From: Hymenobacter sp. 15J16-1T3B | Lineage (GTDB): Bacteria > Bacteroidota > Bacteroidia > Cytophagales > Hymenobacteraceae | Assembly (NCBI RefSeq): GCF_020711235.1 | Contig: NZ_JAJFAV010000016.1 | Span: forward strand, 78,206-142,205 | Direction: 5' to 3' | Length of the DNA: 64,000 bases | In this document: in pieces, positions 54,307-63,577 of the stretch | Layout: each line of letters opens with the position of its first letter | How positions within the stretch are numbered: position 1 is the first letter of the stretch | Translations under genes and position numbers: made by a program | The notes under the pieces: model-generated | Database searches by the model: none | Told to the model about the DNA's origin: nothing | What the model saw: only the letters and a program-made list of their open reading frames with translations

Positions 54307-54735
54307 ATGCCGGGCGCGCGCGCTTACACGTTTTCGAAAGAAGAGCATCTGTGCCGTAAAAAGCTCATCACTGAGCTTTTCGGCCAGGGCTCTTCTTTTG
54401 GTTTGTACCCCCTGCGTATGGTGTGGCTGCCGCTTGCGGAGCCCACCACTACGCCCCCGCAGGTGCTCGTCAGCGTGTCGAAGCGCACCTTCAAGCGGGC
54501 CGTCGACCGCAACTACCTCAAGCGCCTCGTGCGCGAGGCCTACCGCCTCAACAAGCACCGGCTCACCGAGCACCCGGGCGGGCACCGCGTGGGGCAGCTG
54601 GCTATTATCTACACGGGGAAGGAAAAAAAGCCTTTCACCGTCGTGCAGAATAAATTAATTTCAGGGCTAGCGCGTTTGCTACACAATGCCGGGCCGGAAG
54701 CTGCGCCGAACAGCGCAACTCCTTCTGCGGTATAA
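54307..54735 (+). CDS. rnpA: Ribonuclease P protein component
   Basis: 142 residues from ATG 54307 (MPGARAYTFSKEEHLCRKK). A GTG at 54292 is the alternative. Conserved features: FSKEEHLCRKKLITELFGQG, VSVSKRTFKRAVDRNYLKRLVREAYRLNK (the RNR-type basic helix RxxxRNYxKR) and LAIIYTG. It binds the catalytic RNA of RNase P for tRNA 5' maturation. The C-terminal tail is longer than usual. yidD and yidC, frequent neighbours elsewhere, are absent. An S41 protease follows after 29 bp. Confidence 0.93.
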   Translation: MPGARAYTFSKEEHLCRKKLITELFGQGSSFGLYPLRMVWLPLAEPTTTPPQVLVSVSKRTFKRAVDRNYLKRLVREAYRLNKHRLTEHPGGHRVGQLAIIYTGKEKKPFTVVQNKLISGLARLLHNAGPEAAPNSATPSAV

Positions 54736-54764
54736 GTGTCTGTGTTGTACAGCTACTGCCCTCT

Positions 54765-56465
54765 ATGAACGTCCGCAAAACTACCCTCGGCCTCGCGGCC
54801 GGTGCCGCCCTGCTGTTTTCCTTCAAGTCGGCCACCGACAGTGAGCGGTACTTCGAAATAGCGAAGAACCTCGACATCTTCGCCACGCTCTTCAAGGAGG
54901 TCAACACCTACTACGTCGACGACGTGGCGCCTTCCAAGGTGATGAAGACCGGCATCGACGCGATGCTCAAGTCGCTCGACCCGTACACCAACTACATCCC
55001 GGAGGACGACATCGAGGACTTCCGCACGATGACCACCGGGCAGTACGGCGGCATCGGGGCTATTGTGGTGAAGCGCGCGGGCAAAACCATCGTGCAGACG
55101 GCTTACGAAGGCTTTCCGGCCCAGAAGGCCGGTTTGCTGCCCGGCGACGAAATCTTGTCCATCAACGGCATCAGCATGGATAAGAAGACCAACGCCGACA
55201 TCAGCAAACTGCTGAAGGGGCAGGCCAACTCCACTGTGAAGCTGATGGTGACCCGCTACGGGCAGGAGGCGCCGGTGGAAATCAACATTACCCGCGACAA
55301 GATTCAGGTCGACAACGTGCCTTACTACGGCATGCTGACCTCGGATATCGGCTATTTCCAGCTCTCGGGCTTCACCGTGGATGCCTCCCGCGAGGTGCGT
55401 ACCGCGGTGGCCAAGCTCAAGGAGCAAGGCGCCAAGAAAATCGTGTTCGACCTGCGCGACAACCCCGGCGGCTTGCTCAACGAGGCCGTTAACATCTCGA
55501 ACCTGTTCGTAGACAAGGGCCTCGACATCGTCAGCACCAAGGGCAAGGTGACCGAGTGGAACAAGACCTACAAGGCCCTGGACGTGCCGCTCGACACCCA
55601 GATTCCGCTGGCCATCATCACCTCCAACCGCTCGGCTTCGGCTTCCGAAATCGTGACGGGCGTGATGCAGGACTACGACCGCGCCGTGGTGGTTGGGGAA
55701 CGAACCTTCGGTAAGGGCCTGGTGCAAGCCACGCGCCCGCTCAGCTACAACTCGCAGCTGAAGGTGACGACGGCCAAGTACTACATTCCGAGCGGCCGCT
55801 GCATTCAAGAAATCGACTACACCCACCGCGCCGACGACGGCACGCTGGGCAAGGTGCCCGATTCCTTGCGCACGGCCTTCAAAACCCACGCTGGCCGTAC
55901 CGTGTACGACGGCGGTGGCGTCGCGCCCGACGTGGAGGTGAAAGACCCCGAGGTGGCCGCTATTACGCGCGTGCTTATCCAGAAGAACTACTTGTTCGAC
56001 TACGCCACCCGCTACCGGGCCGAGCATCAAAGCATTCCGCCCTCGCGGGAGTTTCAACTTTCGGATGCCGAGTACCAGAAATTCACGCAGTGGCTGCAGG
56101 GCAAGGACATCAACTACTCCACGCCCGCCGAAAAGGCCCTCACCAGCCTGATTACGCAGACCAAGGAAGAAAAGCACTACGACGATGTGAAGGCCGAGCT
56201 GGAGGGCATCCGCAAGAAGGTCACCGTCAACAAAGCCAACGACCTGACGCGTTTCAAGTCCGAAATCCGGGAGCTGCTGGAGCAGGAAATCGTGTCGCGC
56301 TACTACTTCCAGAAGGGCAGCGTGGAGGCCACCTTCGACGACGATCCGAACATTCTGGCCGCCATTCAGGTGCTCAACGACCAGTCGCGCTACAACTCTC
56401 TGCTGAAGCCGGGCGGCAAGTCGGCCAGTGCCATGAAGAGTGCCGGCGTGCCGGGCAAGCAGTAA
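54765..56465 (+). CDS. S41-family C-terminal processing peptidase
   Basis: 566 residues. An N-terminal hydrophobic helix (LGLAAGAALLFSF) serves as signal or anchor. A helical stretch contains VNTYYVDDV and LDPYTNYI. The PDZ domain (about 90-170) shows GIGAIVVKRAGK and AQKAGLLPGDEILSING. The catalytic domain has LRDNPGGLLNEAVN, the nucleophile in SNRSASASEIVTG and the Lys in VGERTFGKGLVQ, an intact Ser-Lys dyad. The extra C-terminal region of about 190 residues is typical of Bacteroidota CTPs. It trims C-termini of periplasmic proteins. Confidence 0.95.
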   Translation: MNVRKTTLGLAAGAALLFSFKSATDSERYFEIAKNLDIFATLFKEVNTYYVDDVAPSKVMKTGIDAMLKSLDPYTNYIPEDDIEDFRTMTTGQYGGIGAIVVKRAGKTIVQTAYEGFPAQKAGLLPGDEILSINGISMDKKTNADISKLLKGQANSTVKLMVTRYGQEAPVEINITRDKIQVDNVPYYGMLTSDIGYFQLSGFTVDASREVRTAVAKLKEQGAKKIVFDLRDNPGGLLNEAVNISNLFVDKGLDIVSTKGKVTEWNKTYKALDVPLDTQIPLAIITSNRSASASEIVTGVMQDYDRAVVVGERTFGKGLVQATRPLSYNSQLKVTTAKYYIPSGRCIQEIDYTHRADDGTLGKVPDSLRTAFKTHAGRTVYDGGGVAPDVEVKDPEVAAITRVLIQKNYLFDYATRYRAEHQSIPPSREFQLSDAEYQKFTQWLQGKDINYSTPAEKALTSLITQTKEEKHYDDVKAELEGIRKKVTVNKANDLTRFKSEIRELLEQEIVSRYYFQKGSVEATFDDDPNILAAIQVLNDQSRYNSLLKPGGKSASAMKSAGVPGKQ

Positions 56466-56483
56466 CAGCTTCGCTTTATCACT

Positions 56484-56516
56484 GAAAAGCAGACTCAATA
56501 CTGGGTCTGCTTTTTT
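56484..56516 (+). terminator. Rho-independent terminator of the S41 gene
   Basis: AAAAGCAGAC pairs with GTCTGCTTTT around TCAATACTGG, followed by more T. Confidence 0.85.
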
Positions 56517-56534
56517 GTGTGATTTCCCGCCGCT

Positions 56535-57071
56535 ATGCGCGACTCTATCCTGCATTTGAAGCCCTGGCAAGTCTTTCTGGTACTGCTGGCTCCCTATTTT
56601 GCCTCCTGGTACGTGACCGACGAGGTGGTGAGTACCGCCTTGTGTGCGCTTGGTGCACTGCTACTGGTGAGTTGGCTGGTCTTGGTCAGTCATACATTGC
56701 TGCAGCTGGGCCGAGCGTTGCCTGGTTACGCCCCGGTTTGGGTGCGCACCAATGCGCTTATCGTAGCAGCAGTGGTTATTTACAGCTTTGTCGCCAGTAA
56801 TCCGAGCTTTCTGATTACGGCTACCAGTGTTCATGCAGACGGCCTGTGGGCACTTCTCATGTCCTACGTCTTGTTCGCCTACCTGCACTTGCACTGGTTT
56901 CCGGCTTCGCTGCTGGTAGCAAAAGAGCAGCGGCAACGGCCGGATGTAAGTCAGGTGCTGGGAGCCTTTCTGCTGCTCATCTTCTGGCCCATTGGTGTCT
57001 GGGTTATCCAGGACCGGATTAATGTGCTAGCGAAAAAACTAGCTTCGCTGCCCGCCGACAACGTTAGGTAA
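56535..57071 (+). CDS. Membrane protein of unknown function
   Basis: 178 residues, four hydrophobic helices (about 12-27, 33-57, 72-92, 104-124) and a fifth near 140-160, with short charged loops. No family motif is recognised. It lies directly after a terminator and shows no full -7 box. It is slightly less GC-biased than its neighbours. Confidence 0.6.
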   Translation: MRDSILHLKPWQVFLVLLAPYFASWYVTDEVVSTALCALGALLLVSWLVLVSHTLLQLGRALPGYAPVWVRTNALIVAAVVIYSFVASNPSFLITATSVHADGLWALLMSYVLFAYLHLHWFPASLLVAKEQRQRPDVSQVLGAFLLLIFWPIGVWVIQDRINVLAKKLASLPADNVR

Positions 57072-57114
57072 AACCTCATTTCGCTGAGACAAGTCAGCTT
57101 CTTTGCCGAGCTAT

Positions 57115-57157
57115 GCTTTCCATTAGCAAAGCCGAGGTGGCTTTGCTAATGGAAAGC
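57115..57157. repeat. Perfect 19-bp inverted repeat upstream of tsaB
   Basis: 57115-57133 pairs perfectly with 57139-57157 (arm GCTTTCCATTAGCAAAGCC) around a 5-nt loop. No T tract follows. It lies just upstream of the tsaB -7 box, over the expected -33 region, so it may be an operator or an RNA end for the upstream gene. Confidence 0.7.
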
Positions 57158-57172
57158 GGACGGCAACCAGTG

Positions 57173-57180
57173 TAATTTTG
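57173..57180 (+). promoter_or_regulatory. -7 box immediately before tsaB
   Basis: TAATTTTG ends 6 nt before the ATG at 57187, again implying a leaderless or nearly leaderless mRNA. Confidence 0.55.
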
Positions 57181-57186
57181 CCGCCG

Positions 57187-57882
57187 ATGCCCCTCATTCT
57201 CGCCCTCGAAACTTCCTCGCCCGTCTGCTCCGTCGCGCTGACGCTGGACGGGGCCCTGCTGGCCGCCTCGGAACTGCGGCTCGAAAAGTCTCACTCCACG
57301 CACTTGACCGTGCTCATCGAGCAGTTGCTCAGCAACGCTGGTTACTCGCTGCCACAGCTCTCAGCCATTGCCGTTTCGGACGGGCCCGGCTCTTATACCG
57401 GTTTGCGCATCGGCGCGGCCGCGGCCAAGGGCCTGTGCTACGCGCTCGGGCTGCCGTTGCTGGCTGTAGGCACCTTGCCGGCATTGGCTCACCAAGTGGC
57501 GCAGCAAGTGCCGGGCGCGAGTCGGTACCGTTTCGCGCCCTTGCTTGATGCGCGCCGCATGGAGGTCTACGCCGCGCTGTACGACGCCGTCGGGCAGGAA
57601 TTGCAGGCTCCCGCGCCGGTTGTTCTCGATGCGCAGAGCTGGGCGGCCGAGCTAAGCGCAGGGCCGGTGGTCTTCTTCGGCAGCGGGGCGGCCAAGTTTC
57701 AGGCGCTGGTGGCTGATAACCCCAATGCGCTGTTTCTAGCCGGGGTGCAGCCTTCCGCCATTGCCGTGGCCCAGCTGGCCGAAGCCGCGTACGCCCGGCA
57801 AGAATTCAAGGACGTGGCCTACTACGAGCCTTTTTACTTGAAAGAGGTCCACACCACCACACCCAAATCCGCGCAGGCCTAA
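57187..57882 (+). CDS. tsaB: tRNA threonylcarbamoyladenosine biosynthesis protein TsaB
   Basis: 231 residues from MPLILALETSSPVCSVAL. The earlier TTG at 57178 lies in the -7 box. ASKHA fold with LALETSSPVCS, KSHSTHLTVLIEQLLSNAG, AVSDGPGSYTGLRIGAAAAKGLCY and a MEVYAALYD-type segment. It is the partner of TsaD and TsaE in making t6A37 on ANN-decoding tRNAs. The DUF2480 gene follows, but with its own promoter. Confidence 0.95.
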   Translation: MPLILALETSSPVCSVALTLDGALLAASELRLEKSHSTHLTVLIEQLLSNAGYSLPQLSAIAVSDGPGSYTGLRIGAAAAKGLCYALGLPLLAVGTLPALAHQVAQQVPGASRYRFAPLLDARRMEVYAALYDAVGQELQAPAPVVLDAQSWAAELSAGPVVFFGSGAAKFQALVADNPNALFLAGVQPSAIAVAQLAEAAYARQEFKDVAYYEPFYLKEVHTTTPKSAQA

Positions 57883-57888
57883 GCCCCA

Positions 57889-57896
57889 TACCTTTG
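57889..57896 (+). promoter_or_regulatory. -7 box of the DUF2480 gene
   Basis: TACCTTTG, a full match, starting 7 bp after the tsaB stop, with a leader of about 80 nt. Confidence 0.6.
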
Positions 57897-57981
57897 CCGC
57901 TGACGGTGCGCCGAACGAAACCGGGCCGCCGTTGTTTTACTGGCTGTGGCCCCTGGTGGCCGCCTTTACTGCTGTACTACC

Positions 57982-58491
57982 ATGGACGAAATCATCAACC
58001 GCGTTGCGCAGAGTGCCCTCACCAGCCTCAACCTGGAGGAGCTGAAGCACCGCGGCGAGCGGGTCGTGTACGACATCAAGGACAACCTCTTCCACGGCCT
58101 GATCCTGCGCGAGAAGGACTTCCGCGACTTTATCAAAACCCACGACTGGAGCCAGTACGACGGCAAGAACGTGGCCATTATCTGCTCGGCCGACGCCATT
58201 GTGCCCACCTGGGCCTACATGCTGCTGGCCTCCAAACTGCAGGGCCACGCCCACCGCTACGTGTTCGGCGGCCTCGACGCGCTGGAGCAGGAGCTCTTCC
58301 ACGAGGCTATCGGTGCCCTCAACCCCGAGGAATACCGCGACGCCAAGCTCGTCATCAAAGGCTGCGGCAACGACCCGGTGCCCACGTACGCCTACGTGGC
58401 CATTATGCAGAAGCTGCTGCCGGTTACCAGCAGCATCATGTACGGCGAGCCGTGCAGCACCGTACCGCTCTACAAACGCCCGAAAGCGTAG
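57982..58491 (+). CDS. DUF2480 family protein
   Basis: 169 residues from the ATG at 57982 (MDEIINRVAQSALTSLNLEE). Typical segments of this Bacteroidota family: DIKDNLFHGLILREKDFRDFIKTHDWSQY, VAIICSADAIVPTWAYMLL, VIKGCGNDPVPTYAYV and GEPCSTVPLYKR at the C-terminus. The two conserved Cys residues (CSADA and KGCG) are present. The function is not known. In other Bacteroidota it sits near iron-sulfur-related genes, but no such gene is adjacent here. Confidence 0.9.
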   Translation: MDEIINRVAQSALTSLNLEELKHRGERVVYDIKDNLFHGLILREKDFRDFIKTHDWSQYDGKNVAIICSADAIVPTWAYMLLASKLQGHAHRYVFGGLDALEQELFHEAIGALNPEEYRDAKLVIKGCGNDPVPTYAYVAIMQKLLPVTSSIMYGEPCSTVPLYKRPKA

Positions 58492-58527
58492 CGGTTTGGC
58501 CTGCGCGGGTCTCGGCGCCGCGAAATG

Positions 58528-59289
58528 TTATTTGCCGGTCGGCGGTTGCTCGCCGTCCACAGCTTGCAGCAATGCCACTACTTCCAGCTCGTTTCTGGCT
58601 GAGAGCTTGCGCTGGGTTAGCTCTGCGTTGATGGCCGCGGCCAAGTCCGGGGCCGCGTTGCTGAGGGCTTTGGCGTTCAGCTTTACCGGAACGATGCTCC
58701 CGTTGGGGCACTGCAAGAAATACGAGAAGTCTTCCACTATGCGGTCCTGCACGCGGCCGCTGTTGAAGACTTTGCCGGCGTCGCTGCGGTACAACTGGCG
58801 GCCATGGCGCTTGAGCAGGCTGTATTTGCCTTCATGTAATACCTCCGCGTATTCCCAGGGCTGATTGGTTCGTTGGAGGTTGTCCAAACGCCGGAACCGG
58901 TGCAGGCGGTCGGGTATCAGCTCGTCCTGCACGACAAATTCCTGGATGATATTGGTATTGAGCAGCAAGGTATCCGTCTTGCCTTTGCGGGGTATTGCTA
59001 GTAGTTGTTGGGCAAACACATCGAATTGCAGGAGAATATTGCCGATGCGTTGCTTGGTGTTGACCAGCACGATTTCGCCGGGCTGCCAAGTGCGCTGAAA
59101 AAACGGCTGACCCTCGATATTGCGTCGCGGGGCGCTGTAGGCGTGGGCCATCTGCCCCTGCAGCAGCGCGTCCAGGTTGTCGGCGGCCCACAGCCGGCCG
59201 CCGGGGTTCTGGGGTGGAGTAGGCTGTTGGGCGAATAGGGGTGTGGCAATCAGGCTTGCCAGCGTCGTTGCGAGGAGTAGAGTTTTCAT
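58528..59289 (-). CDS. Periplasmic or secreted protein of unknown function
   Basis: 253 residues from the ATG at 59289 (MKTLLLATTLASLIATPLFAQ), a clean Sec signal peptide. The mature part starts QPTPPQNPGG and contains GEIVLVNTKQRIGNILLQFDVFAQQLL, LLNTNIIQEFVVQD and HEGKYSLLKRHGRQLYRSD. The alternation suggests a mostly beta fold. No family motif is recognised. It converges with the DUF2480 gene, without a visible terminator between them. Confidence 0.65.
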   Translation of the reverse strand: MKTLLLATTLASLIATPLFAQQPTPPQNPGGRLWAADNLDALLQGQMAHAYSAPRRNIEGQPFFQRTWQPGEIVLVNTKQRIGNILLQFDVFAQQLLAIPRKGKTDTLLLNTNIIQEFVVQDELIPDRLHRFRRLDNLQRTNQPWEYAEVLHEGKYSLLKRHGRQLYRSDAGKVFNSGRVQDRIVEDFSYFLQCPNGSIVPVKLNAKALSNAAPDLAAAINAELTQRKLSARNELEVVALLQAVDGEQPPTGK

Positions 59290-59562
59290 CAGGCGTGTCA
59301 AAAAATCACTGCAATCTGGTAGAAGAGTTACACCAGCGAAAAACGTGCCTGCCGCCCAATCACGCAAGCGTTGCGCATGACCGGGGCAGCATCATCGGCC
59401 CCGCAGGGTGTCGAGCAAAGTAGCAAAATGCCGTCTAAGCGGCGGGTTGCCACGCCGGGAAAAACCAAAGCAATCAGCCGCCGCAACGAATGCGCAGGGG
59501 GAGGCTTTTGGGCGTGATTAAGGAAAAGCTGCTTAACATCGTAGCCCATCAGTGCCTTCTCG

Positions 59563-60906
59563 ATGACGCAACCTCACGTCTCTGTTTACAAAATCGGCTT
59601 CTACACTGGCGTGGCCATCGTAGTGGCCAACATGGTCGGGACGGGCGTCTTTACCAGTCTGGGCTTCCAGGTTTCTGGCACGCACAGCGGCTTTGCACTG
59701 CTGATGCTGTGGTTCGTGGGGGGCATTATTGCGCTGTGCGGGGCGTTGTGTTACGGCGAGCTGGCCGCGGCGCTGCCCCGGTCGGGAGGCGAATACCACT
59801 ACCTCTCGCGCATTTACCACCCGTCGGTGGGCTTTTTATCGGGTTGGGTGTCTGCCACAGTCGGCTTCGCGGCCCCCACGGCCCTGGCCGCCATTGCCCT
59901 GGGGCGTTACGCCGCCAGCGTATGGCCCGAGGTACACGCCAATCTGCTTTCGTTGGCGGTGGTGCTGGTCATTACTGCTGTGCACTTGATCAGTCGCCGC
60001 GCCGGCAGCCGGTTTCAGGTAATCGTCACGGCGTTGAAGGTGTCACTGCTGGCCCTTTTCATCGGCGCCGGATTGCTGGCCGAGCCGCAGCCGTTGCGCT
60101 TCGTGCCCGCCGCGGCCGATTGGCGGGAGTTGCTCACGCCGGCCTTTGCCGTGTCGTTGATTTACGTGTCCTACGCCTATTCGGGCTGGAACGCCGCCGT
60201 GTATATGGCCGGCGAAGTTGAGCAACCTCAGCGCAACTTGCCCCGCATCTTGCTGACGGGTACGGTGCTGGTGGCGCTGCTGTATGTGGTCCTGAATTAC
60301 GTATTCCTGCGCACCACGCCGCTTGATATGCTAGCCGGGCAACTGGAAGTCGGGTTTTTGGCCGCCAACCAAATTTTTGGGGTGGCGGTAGGGCGCTACA
60401 TGGGCGCCGCCATTGCCGCGCTGCTGGTATCCACCGTCAGCTCCATGATTTTTGCCGGCCCGCGCATCATCCAAACCATGGGCGAGGACCTGCCCGCACT
60501 GCACTGGCTGGCCCGCCGCAGCCGCCGTGGCCTGCCCGTCCGGGCCACGCTGGTTCAAACGCTGCTGACGGTCGTGTTTATCGTATCGGGTACTTTCGAG
60601 CAAGTATTGCTGTACGCCGGCTTCGTGCTGAACCTTTTTACGTTCCTGACGGTGCTCGGCTTGTTTGTGCTCCGGGTGCGCCAGCCTGCGCTGCCGCGCC
60701 CCTACCGCACTTGGGGCTACCCCTTCACTCCTCTACTCTTCCTACTGCTCAACGGCTGGACACTGGTGTTTCTGCTGCGCGACAAGCCCACCGAGTCCCT
60801 GCTGGGGTTAGGGACCGTGCTGATTGGGCTGGTGGTATACGCCGTTATCTACGCCCTCGGCGCGGTTCGGCGGCCGGCGCAACCAGTAGGGGAGGAGCGC
60901 GGTTAA
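59563..60906 (+). CDS. APC-family amino acid permease
   Basis: 447 residues, about twelve hydrophobic helices. N-terminal consensus IGFYTGVAIVVANMVGTGVFTSLGF (the glycine-rich TM1 of APC transporters), LCYGELAAALPRSGGEYHYLSRIYHP in TM2-3, and VSLIYVSYAYSGWNAAVYMAGEVEQPQRNLPR around TM6, the substrate-binding unwound segment. The C-terminal part has RPYRTWGYPFTP. It moves amino acids across the inner membrane. The substrate is not predictable here. Confidence 0.93.
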   Translation: MTQPHVSVYKIGFYTGVAIVVANMVGTGVFTSLGFQVSGTHSGFALLMLWFVGGIIALCGALCYGELAAALPRSGGEYHYLSRIYHPSVGFLSGWVSATVGFAAPTALAAIALGRYAASVWPEVHANLLSLAVVLVITAVHLISRRAGSRFQVIVTALKVSLLALFIGAGLLAEPQPLRFVPAAADWRELLTPAFAVSLIYVSYAYSGWNAAVYMAGEVEQPQRNLPRILLTGTVLVALLYVVLNYVFLRTTPLDMLAGQLEVGFLAANQIFGVAVGRYMGAAIAALLVSTVSSMIFAGPRIIQTMGEDLPALHWLARRSRRGLPVRATLVQTLLTVVFIVSGTFEQVLLYAGFVLNLFTFLTVLGLFVLRVRQPALPRPYRTWGYPFTPLLFLLLNGWTLVFLLRDKPTESLLGLGTVLIGLVVYAVIYALGAVRRPAQPVGEERG

Positions 60907-61015
60907 TCCCGCTTGGCGAATCATCGGCCCGGCGGAGGCGGCTCGAATGGTGAAAAAGGAATTCCCGTAAATTTTCGCGGGCTTATCTTTCCCCGACCAT
61001 TCCCCGTTGCCCCTC

Positions 61016-62230
61016 ATGGCCTTTGCTTTTCATCGTTGGCTGATTTCGGCAGCCCTGCTGACCGTCGTGGCTTGCTCCGAGCGTAAATCAGCACCTACCC
61101 AGCTCGCCTCGCCGCCGGCCCAGGCACCCGATTCGGCTACGGCGGTGGCTCCGGCACCTGCTGCGCCCGCCCCCGCCCCAATTGATACTTCCGACGTCCA
61201 AGATGTAGCGGCTTACTTGGCCGGGATGCCGGTAAAGCAAGCGTCGCCCCTGCGCACGTTCACGGCCACGCCGGGCTGGCAGCGCTTCGCCGCCGACGCC
61301 GACAAGAGCTGGACCAACTACGATGCCACCCGGACTTCCAAAATCGAAGACTGGGCCAAACTGGAGCTTGATTCGGTGCGCCGCACCAGCCCGGTGGTTT
61401 TCTACCCCTTCAGCGGCCCCGATCTGCTCAATGCCGCCACCGTCTTTCCGCAGAGCGGCACCTACGTGTTGGTCGGCCTAGAACCCGTAGGTACCGTGCC
61501 CGGCCAGGCTTCGTTGGAAAGCCCCAAACTCTACAACGCCGTTAAAACGTCGCTGTGGTCGGTGCTAAACTTCAGCTTCTTCCGCACCAACAGCATGGCC
61601 GTCGACCTGAAGTCGTTGGAGCTTGATGGCTCGCTGCCGCTGATTCTGCTCTTCGCCGCGCGCACTCACCACCAGATTACGTCCGTCAAGTACCTACGCA
61701 TCAGCCCGGAAGGTCAAGCATTGCCGGCCGATTCAGCGCAAGGCAACGCCAAGCTGGTACCTGGCGTCGAAGTGGCCATGCGTGCCGCCGACGGCCACGA
61801 GCAAAAGGTTTACTATTTCTCCGCCGACCTCAGCGACTGGAAGCTGGGCCAAACCAAGGGCTCTATCCTGCAGTACGTGCGTAGCCTAGGGCCCCTGACT
61901 ACTTACGTCAAGTCCGCTACTTATCTGATGCACAAACCTTATTTTAGCCAAGTGCGCAACCTGATTCTCGAACGCAGCCGCTACGTGCTGCAGGACGACT
62001 CGGGTATTGCCATGAAGTACTTCAAGCCCGCCGACTGGCAATTCATCCACTACGGCACCTATCGTCGTCCTATCCCAATGTTTGCCAAGCACTACCAGCC
62101 TGCGTTGACGGCCGCGTATCGGGATTCTGTCAACAAGGCCCGGCCATTGCCCTTCGGCACGGGCTACAACTGGCGGGTCAATGATTCCAACTTGTTACTG
62201 GCCAAACACCGAGTCGAACCGGCTAGCTAG
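61016..62230 (+). CDS. Lipoprotein of unknown function
   Basis: 404 residues from the ATG at 61016 (MAFAFHRWLISAALLTVVACSE). Lipobox TVVACS. An Ala/Pro-rich linker (about 30-60) precedes a domain containing WQRFAADADKSWTNYDATR, PFSGPDLLNAATVFP, YVLVGLEPVGTVPG and LGPLTTYVKSATYLMHKPYFSQVRN, which looks like a conserved lipoprotein known only as hypothetical. No catalytic motif is seen. A near-consensus TATCTTTC lies at 60984-60991. Confidence 0.7.
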   Translation: MAFAFHRWLISAALLTVVACSERKSAPTQLASPPAQAPDSATAVAPAPAAPAPAPIDTSDVQDVAAYLAGMPVKQASPLRTFTATPGWQRFAADADKSWTNYDATRTSKIEDWAKLELDSVRRTSPVVFYPFSGPDLLNAATVFPQSGTYVLVGLEPVGTVPGQASLESPKLYNAVKTSLWSVLNFSFFRTNSMAVDLKSLELDGSLPLILLFAARTHHQITSVKYLRISPEGQALPADSAQGNAKLVPGVEVAMRAADGHEQKVYYFSADLSDWKLGQTKGSILQYVRSLGPLTTYVKSATYLMHKPYFSQVRNLILERSRYVLQDDSGIAMKYFKPADWQFIHYGTYRRPIPMFAKHYQPALTAAYRDSVNKARPLPFGTGYNWRVNDSNLLLAKHRVEPAS

Positions 62231-62281
62231 TTTTAGATAGCACAAAAACTTTGGCTTGGTACAAATAGGTATTATACGTAC

Positions 62282-63577
62282 ATGATGTTTGGCCGAGCCA
62301 CAGTTTTCCTGGCGCTAGCGTTATCTGTATGGCTGCCCGCTGGTGGCGCAGCTGGGCGTGTGGCAGCGGACAAGCGCTCCAAAGTAGGGTTCGAACTACC
62401 TAACCCACTTGACAGCTTACTGCGCAATACTCCCGGTTTAGCTTCGGTAGTTCGTCAAGCGGATAAATACGAGCTGCAGATCATTTACACCCGCATCGAC
62501 CGGGACGCCACCAATACCCCTCATTTTACGCAGTACGATTACCGCCTCGACGAGCGCGCCTACTTCAACCCCGCCAGCCTCGTCAAGCTGCCGGTATCCA
62601 TTTTGGCTCTGCAGAAGCTCAACGAACTGCGCCGCCAAACCCCCGCTCTCAGCCGCCGCACCATTATGAGCACGGGCGTGGCCGGGCGCTGCCAAACCGC
62701 TGTGCCCTTCGCTGCCCCTGCCGATTCCGACCGCGTCGCCAGCGTAGGCAACTATATAAAGCGGATGCTTTTGGTTAGCGACAACCAGGCCTATAATCGC
62801 CTCTACGAGTTCCTAGGCCAGCAGTACCTGCACGAGCAGCTCAGTAATCTCGGTTTCTCCTCGGCACGTATTACGCGCCGCTTCGCTCCCTGCGACACCG
62901 CCGCGAACCGCTGCACCAACCCCATTTCGTTTCACGAGGCCACGGGCGCTATCATATATAGCCAACCTGCTGCCTGCAATCTGCACCCGTTACTCAATCC
63001 GTTGGGCCGCGTCCAAAAAGGCCGAGGGTATTACGCCGGCGGCCGGTTGGTTTCCGCCCCTTACGATTTTACCACCGCCAACTACCTGCCGTTGCAGACC
63101 GTCACCGATCTGTTGCGAGGCGTACTATTCCCGCAATCCATTCCTGCTGATAAGCGTCCAACCCTATCAGAAGACGATCTGACCTTCCTCCAATATTATC
63201 TAGCGGCCACTCCCCACGATTCAGGCTTCCACTTATATACTTCCTCTGCCTACTTCCCCGCTTATAAGAAGTACCTGTTCTATGGCCGGCAACCACGCGT
63301 AGCTCCGCAGGCGGGATTGCGCATCTATAATATAGTAGGCATGTCGCACGGCTACTTAGCCGATTGCGCCTACTTCACCGATGGTCGTACGGGCGTCGAA
63401 TTCATGTTAAGTGCGGTTCTATACGTCAATGCGGACGGAATTCTCAACGACGGACAATACGAATACACTTCAGTGGGTTTGCCCTTCATGGCTCAGTTAG
63501 GCCAAGCAGTGTATGCATTAGAGCAAGCTCGCCCACGTGTTATCCCACAATTCAGTCGACCTCCCTCAGCCCGATGA
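62282..63577 (+). CDS. Beta-lactamase-fold serine hydrolase
   Basis: 431 residues with a signal peptide (VFLALALSVWLPAGG). Class A-like motifs: FNPASLVKLPV (SxxK, catalytic Ser and Lys), LLVSDNQAYNRLYE (SDN), and a C-terminal NIVGMSHGY in the place of KTG, the Lys-Thr-Gly triad being replaced. This pattern is common in Bacteroidota serine hydrolases that are not proven beta-lactamases. Several Cys (GRCQT, APCDT, NRCTN, AACNL) could form disulfides. Codon use is less GC-biased than upstream genes, especially past 62900. Confidence 0.85.
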   Translation: MMFGRATVFLALALSVWLPAGGAAGRVAADKRSKVGFELPNPLDSLLRNTPGLASVVRQADKYELQIIYTRIDRDATNTPHFTQYDYRLDERAYFNPASLVKLPVSILALQKLNELRRQTPALSRRTIMSTGVAGRCQTAVPFAAPADSDRVASVGNYIKRMLLVSDNQAYNRLYEFLGQQYLHEQLSNLGFSSARITRRFAPCDTAANRCTNPISFHEATGAIIYSQPAACNLHPLLNPLGRVQKGRGYYAGGRLVSAPYDFTTANYLPLQTVTDLLRGVLFPQSIPADKRPTLSEDDLTFLQYYLAATPHDSGFHLYTSSAYFPAYKKYLFYGRQPRVAPQAGLRIYNIVGMSHGYLADCAYFTDGRTGVEFMLSAVLYVNADGILNDGQYEYTSVGLPFMAQLGQAVYALEQARPRVIPQFSRPPSAR

